In this document: in pieces, positions 6,697 through 10,674 of the stretch
Layout of the letters: every line of letters starts with the position of its first letter
Position numbering within the stretch: the stretch's first letter is position 1
Assembly (NCBI GenBank): GCA_913043075.1
Contig: CAJWLI010000031.1
Location: 1-10,674, forward strand
Direction of reading: 5' to 3'
Origin: an uncultured Gammaproteobacteria bacterium
GTDB lineage: Bacteria > Pseudomonadota > Gammaproteobacteria > Pseudomonadales > Azotimanducaceae
Length of the DNA stretch: 10,674 nt
Made by a program: the position numbers and the translations under genes
The notes under the pieces: generated by a model
Told to the model about the DNA's origin: nothing
Seen by the model: only the letters and a program-made list of their open reading frames with translations
Database searches by the model: none

Positions 6697-7634
6697 TGCT
6701 AAAAAATATCGATTTCATGGCAGGACGGAAAGTTGCCGCTATTTTATCTGGACTCTTCCTGAGCGCATCAATTATTTCCTTAACTTTTAACCAGCTCAAT
6801 TGGGGCCTAGATTTTACTGGTGGCACCCTAGTCGAGGTTTCTTTTGAAAAAACTGTATCGCCAGAAAGAGTCCGAGATGTCCTAAATAACGATGGGTTCA
6901 CCGGACATGTTGTTCAATACTTTGGCTCCGAAAAAGAAATCCTGATAAGAATTCCTCCTCAGCTGGAGTCTTCGGAGGGACGAAGAGCAAAGTTGGGGGA
7001 CCAAGTTATTTTAGGCCTAAGAACAGTTTTTGGCGAAAGTGTCGCTTTGAGGCGGTCTGAGTTTGTGGGCCCCGCGGTTGGTGACGAGTTAACGAATCAA
7101 GGCGGGATCGGACTTTTAACTGCTCTCGGAATAGTTCTGCTTTATGTAGCTTTTCGTTTCCAACTCAAGTTCGCATTGGCCGCAGTAGTAGCCCTTTTCC
7201 ATGATGTGATTATCACTCTTGGATTTTTTTCGTTGTTTCAATGGGACTTTGATCTGACAGTGCTAGCTGCTCTTTTGGCGGTCATTGGGTACTCGCTCAA
7301 TGATTCGATTGTGGTTTCCGACCGGATTAGAGAGAATTTCAGGGCTATTCGGAAGACCAAGCCTATCAGCATCATTAATACATCTCTGAATCAGACATTA
7401 GGAAGAACCGTAGTCACTTCATTTACGACTTTACTAGTTTTATTTACCTTGTTGATATTGGGCGGTGAGTTGATATTAGGTTTTGCAATCGGCTTGATCA
7501 TCGGTGTCATTGTGGGTACGTATTCATCTATATATGTGGCTACGAACATACTTCTTTTATTAAGACTCTCTCAAGAGGATATGTTGGTCCCTGTAAAAGA
7601 GGGGTCAGATCAGATCGATCAGTTTGATAGCTAA
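6696..7634 (+). CDS. secF: Protein translocase subunit SecF
   Basis: SecF is the partner of SecD in the six-helix SecDF half-transporters of the inner membrane. The 312 residues show TM1 at about 12-30, WGLDFTGGT (36-44, the counterpart of GLDLRGG in SecD) and the periplasmic P4 domain to about 130. Five further helices include GYSLNDSIVVSDRIREN (198-214) with the conserved D203 and R210. ATG 6696 overlaps the secD stop (TAATG), a coupled start in a classical secDF operon. The 3' end overlaps the stop of the convergent suhB-type gene by 4 bp (CTAA, 7631-7634), so no terminator lies between them. Any transcript end must fall inside the opposing gene or depend on Rho. Confidence 0.98.
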   Translation: MLKNIDFMAGRKVAAILSGLFLSASIISLTFNQLNWGLDFTGGTLVEVSFEKTVSPERVRDVLNNDGFTGHVVQYFGSEKEILIRIPPQLESSEGRRAKLGDQVILGLRTVFGESVALRRSEFVGPAVGDELTNQGGIGLLTALGIVLLYVAFRFQLKFALAAVVALFHDVIITLGFFSLFQWDFDLTVLAALLAVIGYSLNDSIVVSDRIRENFRAIRKTKPISIINTSLNQTLGRTVVTSFTTLLVLFTLLILGGELILGFAIGLIIGVIVGTYSSIYVATNILLLLRLSQEDMLVPVKEGSDQIDQFDS

Positions 7635-8395
7635 ACCAAAAATTTTCTGGTGAGATTGCACAAGTCCCTTAGGCATTTTGGATTTCCTGCAACTATACTT
7701 CCGGACTTAAAATGTTCTGCTCCCCCGCTAAAATCTGCGCAAAGCCCGCCCGCTTCCCTCACAAGGACAATACCTGCGGCGATAGCGCCTCTTTCGCTAG
7801 TATCACTCCAGAGACAATCAATCTTGCCGGCAGCAACGTAAGCTAGATCAAGTGCTACGCTACCTAAATTGTATTTCATGACGCCAATTTCCGTTAATTT
7901 CCCCTCAAGTTTTTCCCCGTTGTTGGCACTCAGCAGGGGCCCAGCAACGCTTCCATTTTTCAACTCTGCAGAGTCACTTACTCTGATACGTTTCCCGTTT
8001 AAAGTGGCCCCACTACCCTTGCTAGCAACAAATTCCTCTTGCCTCATCGGGTCTACGATAACCCCATGAACTAGTTTGCCTTTGAATGCACAGGCAATCG
8101 AAATAGAGAAGTGAGGAATTTGCCTTGCAAAGTTTTTGGTTCCGTCTAAAGGGGAAATTAGCCACTCATAGTCATTCGTCTTGTTGTCTGGATCTTTATG
8201 GGGAAAAACATGCTCAGGATATTTGTCCCTTAGAGATCCGATTATTATATTTCTCACCTCATCATTTACATTTGTAAATACCCCATTTTCGTCGCTAGAG
8301 ATTTTAATTAAATCGGGTCTGTCGTAGCATCTAGCAATATGTTGTGCTCCAGCCCTTGCGGCTTTAAGGGCTATGCTAGCCATAGGTTCTATCAT
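7631..8395 (-). CDS. SuhB/inositol-monophosphatase family protein, predicted catalytically dead
   Basis: The 254-residue product aligns from end to end with SuhB: start MIEPMASIALKAARAGAQHIA, FTNVND (40-45), LPHF-like IPHFSISIA (93-101), VIVDPMRQEEFVASKGSGATLNGKRIRVS (112-140), GSVALDLAYVAAGKID (178-193), LVREAGG (211-217) and IVAGNPKCL (234-242). The chemistry is not kept. The DPLDGT motif reads SPLDGT (S81; D84 kept). The WDxAAG motif reads GAIAAG, with A204 where the third aspartate should be. The EE pair after YPxH is replaced by K67-D68. So three of four metal-ligand positions look lost. The TGFPF block is gone, the segment before GSVALD is shorter, and the RR pair there (R183/R184 region of E. 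coli SuhB) is YN. In E. coli, SuhB also works in rRNA transcription antitermination independently of phosphatase activity; a non-catalytic role is inferred here. Locus position (secF-suhB-trmJ) supports orthology. Start ATG has only weak GGA upstream. Confidence 0.9.
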   Translation of the reverse strand: MIEPMASIALKAARAGAQHIARCYDRPDLIKISSDENGVFTNVNDEVRNIIIGSLRDKYPEHVFPHKDPDNKTNDYEWLISPLDGTKNFARQIPHFSISIACAFKGKLVHGVIVDPMRQEEFVASKGSGATLNGKRIRVSDSAELKNGSVAGPLLSANNGEKLEGKLTEIGVMKYNLGSVALDLAYVAAGKIDCLWSDTSERGAIAAGIVLVREAGGLCADFSGGAEHFKSGSIVAGNPKCLRDLCNLTRKFLV

Positions 8396-8400
8396 GTTTT

Positions 8401-8422
8401 TCCAGTAAGATTTTTTACTGGA
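8401..8422. repeat. Perfect inverted repeat in the suhB-trmJ divergent gap
   Basis: TCCAGTAA (8401-8408) and TTACTGGA (8415-8422) are exact reverse complements separated by GATTTT. The element fills most of the 29 bp between the suhB-type start codon (8395) and the first possible trmJ ATG (8425). It could be a dyad operator controlling both divergent genes, or an RNA hairpin in a 5' leader. On the plus strand the loop and stem contain a T run, but it sits inside the hairpin, so a terminator is not implied. Confidence 0.6.
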
Positions 8423-8471
8423 CCATGATAACAGAAACTAAAAAACAGAGAGGTGAAAAATCAGGGATGTT

Positions 8472-8476
8472 AGGAG
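8472..8476 (+). promoter_or_regulatory. Ribosome binding site deciding the trmJ start
   Basis: AGGAG lies 5 nt before GTG at 8482. The upstream ATG at 8425 has no Shine-Dalgarno and abuts the inverted repeat. This site favours the GTG start. Confidence 0.6.
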
Positions 8477-8481
8477 AAAAA

Positions 8482-9237
8482 GTGGATAGAGATCAAAACC
8501 TCTTCCCTGGCGTCCGTGTTGTTTTGGTTGAGACCAGCCATCCAGGAAACATAGGAGCCTCAGCAAGAGCTATGAAAAATATGGGACTTGAGGACCTTGT
8601 TTTGGTGAGACCACTCTGTTTCCCTTCCTCACAAGCTGATGCTCGTGCAGGGAATGCGAGGGATGTTCTAAGTTCAGCTGAGGTGGTTTCGTCATTAGAT
8701 AAGGCGCTTGAGGACAGTCATCTAATAATCGGGACGTCCGCTAGAGATAGACGAATTCCTTGGCCAAATTTATCTCCAAAGGAATGCGCTCATCAAGTCG
8801 TAAAATCTTTTGGTAAAGGAGAGACTGTCAGTCTCGTTTTTGGCCGGGAATCAAAGGGTTTAACGAATGAGGAATTACAAAAATGTCACTTTCACGTCAA
8901 TATCCCCACAGGAGTGGCCTATAGTTCATTGAATTTGGGCATGGCGGTCCAAGTGATTTGCTACGAAATTTTTCAGGCCATGACTGATAATGATGAATAT
9001 GCGCCAGAGAGATGGGACATGCCTAAGGCGACAGGAAGCTCCATTGAGCATTTTTTTTCCCATCTAGAATCAACCCTTATTGATCTTGATTTCCATGACC
9101 CTGAAAACCCAAGGCAACTTATGACTCGGCTGCGCAGGCTTTTTAACCGAGTCAGAATGGACCAAATGGAGGTAAATATATTGAGAGGTTTTTTAAGTAA
9201 AATCAACCAGTTAAAAAGTAAAAAAAGGAACTCTTAG
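8482..9237 (+). CDS. trmJ: tRNA (cytidine/uridine-2'-O-)-methyltransferase TrmJ
   Basis: TrmJ uses S-adenosylmethionine to 2'-O-methylate C32 or U32 in the anticodon loop of several tRNAs. It is a SPOUT-fold (trefoil-knot) dimer in the cytosol. Seen here, numbered from GTG 8482: VVLVETSHPGNIGASARAM (14-32) with the conserved Arg at 29, IIGTSARDRRIPWP (82-95), the knot motif LVFGRESKGLTNEEL (118-132) and YSSLNLGMAVQV (147-158), then the C-terminal extension RLRRLFNRVRMDQMEVNILRGFL. All are close to E. coli TrmJ, and 251 residues is the usual length. The frame stays open back to ATG 8425 (270 residues), but the extra 19 residues are lysine-rich and unlike the family, and GTG 8482 has a near-perfect ribosome site. 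It diverges from the suhB-type gene and precedes iscR, the usual gammaproteobacterial neighbourhood. Confidence 0.95.
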   Translation: MDRDQNLFPGVRVVLVETSHPGNIGASARAMKNMGLEDLVLVRPLCFPSSQADARAGNARDVLSSAEVVSSLDKALEDSHLIIGTSARDRRIPWPNLSPKECAHQVVKSFGKGETVSLVFGRESKGLTNEELQKCHFHVNIPTGVAYSSLNLGMAVQVICYEIFQAMTDNDEYAPERWDMPKATGSSIEHFFSHLESTLIDLDFHDPENPRQLMTRLRRLFNRVRMDQMEVNILRGFLSKINQLKSKKRNS

Positions 9238-9267
9238 ACCGATTTTCGGTGGAACGTCAAATTTTTT
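9238..9267 (+). terminator. Possible weak terminator after trmJ
   Basis: ACCGA (9238-9242) and TCGGT (9246-9250) form a 5-bp stem with a 3-nt loop right after the trmJ stop. A seven-T run follows at 9262-9268, but about ten bases separate it from the stem. That is poor geometry for intrinsic termination, so the call is tentative. Confidence 0.3.
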
Positions 9268-9279
9268 TACATTACTCCT

Positions 9280-9304
9280 ATAGTTGACAAAAATGCTCAG
9301 GTAT
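9280..9304 (+). promoter_or_regulatory. IscR type 1 operator in front of iscR
   Basis: The 25 bases match the E. coli type 1 IscR consensus, as I remember it, at about 22 of 25 positions: left part ATAGTTGAC, A-rich centre, TC, then AGGTAT on the right. The TTGACA inside it (9284-9289) would serve as the -35 of the iscR promoter. [2Fe-2S]-IscR binding here would therefore block RNA polymerase, giving feedback repression of the isc operon. The centre deviates from consensus (GC in place of AG). Confidence 0.72.
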
Positions 9305-9314
9305 TGCAGCATAC
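9284..9314 (+). promoter_or_regulatory. iscR: iscR-iscS promoter
   Basis: TTGACA at 9284-9289 is a perfect -35 hexamer. The -10 is poor: CAGCAT (9307-9312) at 17 bp, or GCATAC (9309-9314) at 19 bp. This arrangement would leave a leader of roughly 55-60 nt before iscR. The 141-bp trmJ-iscR gap otherwise holds only the operator and the iscR ribosome site. Confidence 0.55.
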
Positions 9315-9378
9315 GCCTCATCAAACGAACTTCAATTGTTAGGCGACAGAAAAATCTAGTGAGAGGTAGGAGAGACTT

Positions 9379-9837
9379 TTGAATCTTACTGCGAAAAGTA
9401 GGTATGCCGTGACGGCTATGCTTGACCTGGCGGGTCAGAAAAAGGAAAAACCCGTCTCGTTAGCTGACATATCTCGAAGGCAAGAAATTAGCTTATCTTA
9501 CCTGGAACAATTGTTTGCAAAGCTTAGAAAAAACGGACTAGTAACGAGCATAAAAGGTCCCGGAGGAGGATACCTCCTTGCCCGATCCGCCAATAAAGTA
9601 TCTGTCGCCGACATTGTCGATTCAGTGGACGAAAACGTTGACGTTACGCGTTGTTCTGGCAAGGGAAATTGCCAAGGAGGAGCAGTCTGTCTGACCCATC
9701 AACTGTGGTCAGAATTTAGTGAGGAGATACGAAATTATCTTTCGGGCATTAATTTAGAGAACCTTAAGGACAGAGAGCACGTAAAACGGGTCATGATTAG
9801 ACAAAAGAGTAAGCAAGAACCTGAAATAGTTTTTTAG
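9379..9837 (+). CDS. iscR: Iron-sulfur cluster regulator IscR (Rrf2 family)
   Basis: IscR senses iron-sulfur status. With a [2Fe-2S] cluster it represses its own operon through type 1 sites; without it, it acts at type 2 sites. The 152 residues begin MNLTAKSRYAVTAMLDLAG and carry a winged helix-turn-helix (DISRRQEISLSYLEQLF, 30-46; recognition and wing SIKGPGGGYLLA, 57-68). The cluster ligands C92, C98, C104 and H107 sit in RCSGKGNCQGGAVCLTHQLW. It is a little shorter than E. coli IscR at the non-conserved C-terminus. The start is TTG at 9379: AGGAG (9368-9372) lies 6 nt upstream and the N-terminus then matches the family exactly; no in-frame ATG fits. iscS follows after 32 bp, so the two are one operon. 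Confidence 0.97.
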   Translation: MNLTAKSRYAVTAMLDLAGQKKEKPVSLADISRRQEISLSYLEQLFAKLRKNGLVTSIKGPGGGYLLARSANKVSVADIVDSVDENVDVTRCSGKGNCQGGAVCLTHQLWSEFSEEIRNYLSGINLENLKDREHVKRVMIRQKSKQEPEIVF

Positions 9838-9869
9838 GTAAGAAGCTTCACGTTTTATCGAGGAAGAAT

Positions 9870-10674
9870 ATGAAAGCAACTATATATTTTGACTATGCAG
9901 CCACCACTCCAGTTGATCCGAGAGTAGCGGAGAAAATGAGCGAGTGTCTGTCGGCTGAAGGAAAGTTTGGTAACCCTGCGAGCAGGTCCCACAAGTATGG
10001 GTGGGAAGCAGAAGAAGCGATAGAGGTCGCTCGACGCCAAGTCGCTGATTTAATAGGGAGTGACCCAAGAGAGATTGTATGGACCTCAGGAGCTACTGAG
10101 TCGAATAATCTAGCGATCAAAGGAGTAGCTCATTTTTATAAGTCCAGAGGCAAACATATTATTACCTCGAAAATTGAACACAAAGCTGTTCTCGACACTT
10201 GCCGGCATCTGGAAAGAGACGGATTTGAGGTTACTTATCTTGACCCAGGCCAAGACGGGTTAGTTTCTCCAGAAGAGGTTAGATCAGCCATTCGTGAAGA
10301 CACAACAATCGTAAGCATTATGCATGCGAACAACGAAATAGGCGTAGTCAATGACATAGCGTCGATAGGTTCGATATGCAGGGAGCATAGTGTCTTTTAC
10401 CATGTCGATGCTGCACAGAGTGCTGGGAAAATAGAAATCGATGTGGAGGCCATGAAAATTGACCTGATGTCTCTCTCCGCCCACAAGATGTATGGACCCA
10501 AAGGGGTAGGCGCGCTCTATGTTAGACGAAAGCCACGGGTCAGGCTTGAAGCGCAAATGCATGGCGGCGGTCATGAGCGGGGCATGAGGTCTGGAACATT
10601 ACCGACTCACCAGCTTGTTGGTATGGGGGAGGCTTGCGGCATTGCAAAAGCGGAGATGGAAGAGGAACAAGCCA
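9870..10674 (+). CDS. iscS: Cysteine desulfurase IscS, N-terminal two thirds (runs off the window)
   Basis: IscS is the PLP enzyme that takes sulfur from cysteine and passes it as persulfide to IscU for cluster assembly and to tRNA thiolation. ATG at 9870 has AGGA (9861-9864) 5 nt upstream. 268 codons are present, with no stop before the window ends. Seen: IYFDYAATTPVDPRV (5-19), FGNPASRSH (33-41), TSGATESNNLAIKG (72-85), EHKAVLDTC with H104, MHANNEIGVV (151-160), HVDAAQSAGK with D180 and Q183, and SAHKMYGPKGVGALYVR, where K206 is the PLP lysine, the same number as in E. coli. The GGGHERGMRSGT segment is also present. The active-site cysteine loop (C328 in E. coli) lies beyond the window. It is co-transcribed with iscR; iscU and further isc genes are expected next. 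Confidence 0.97.
   Translation, partial: MKATIYFDYAATTPVDPRVAEKMSECLSAEGKFGNPASRSHKYGWEAEEAIEVARRQVADLIGSDPREIVWTSGATESNNLAIKGVAHFYKSRGKHIITSKIEHKAVLDTCRHLERDGFEVTYLDPGQDGLVSPEEVRSAIREDTTIVSIMHANNEIGVVNDIASIGSICREHSVFYHVDAAQSAGKIEIDVEAMKIDLMSLSAHKMYGPKGVGALYVRRKPRVRLEAQMHGGGHERGMRSGTLPTHQLVGMGEACGIAKAEMEEEQA

Noticed and set aside
9293..9312. Inverted repeat ATGCT/AGCAT around the iscR promoter
   Set aside because: It is only 5 bp with a 10-bp spacer and overlaps the stronger IscR site; it is likely chance.
9855..10574. Several minus-strand ORFs of 61-96 codons opposite iscS
   Set aside because: The plus strand encodes an intact IscS with all expected motifs, so these are antisense shadows.

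Overview
The window looks like the chromosome of a gammaproteobacterium, probably free-living or marine and somewhat AT-rich. The main reason is gene order: tRNA-Leu, queA, tgt, yajC, secD, secF, a suhB-type gene, trmJ, iscR, iscS. This is, from memory, close to the order in Pseudomonas and relatives. The protein sequences (TrmJ, IscR, IscS, the SecD N-terminus MINRYPLWK) are also clearly gammaproteobacterial in type.

Layout. Bases 1-2049 are an accessory flank: the 3' part of a beta-lactamase-fold serine hydrolase (+), converging on a complete carotenoid-oxygenase family gene (-). Bases 2142-2228 hold tRNA-Leu(CAA), followed after 20 nt by a tight + strand cluster running to 7634. That cluster is queA and tgt (queuosine modification of tRNA), then yajC, secD and secF (the accessory complex of the Sec translocon). 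secF ends tail-to-tail with a minus-strand inositol-monophosphatase/SuhB-family gene (7631-8395), overlapping it by 4 bp. Across a short divergent gap filled by a perfect inverted repeat lies trmJ (tRNA Cm32/Um32 methyltransferase). After 141 bp containing a near-consensus IscR type 1 operator come iscR and the first two thirds of iscS, which runs off the window.

Functionally most of the window is housekeeping: tRNA and its modification (tRNA-Leu, QueA, Tgt, TrmJ), protein export (YajC-SecDF), and iron-sulfur cluster assembly with its own feedback control (IscR, IscS).

The most interesting signal is the SuhB-family gene. The frame is intact and the scaffold is conserved, yet three of the four metal-binding acidic positions of the family appear to be replaced (E to K67, D of DPLDGT to S81, D of WDxAAG to A204). 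This predicts a catalytically dead pseudo-phosphatase kept at the suhB locus. Smaller curiosities are a mini-ORF bridging yajC and secD by ATGA and GTGA overlaps, queA apparently translated from a 20-nt leader behind a tRNA without a Shine-Dalgarno, and frequent GTG/TTG starts. I see no CRISPR, insertion sequence, phage or obvious defence system.
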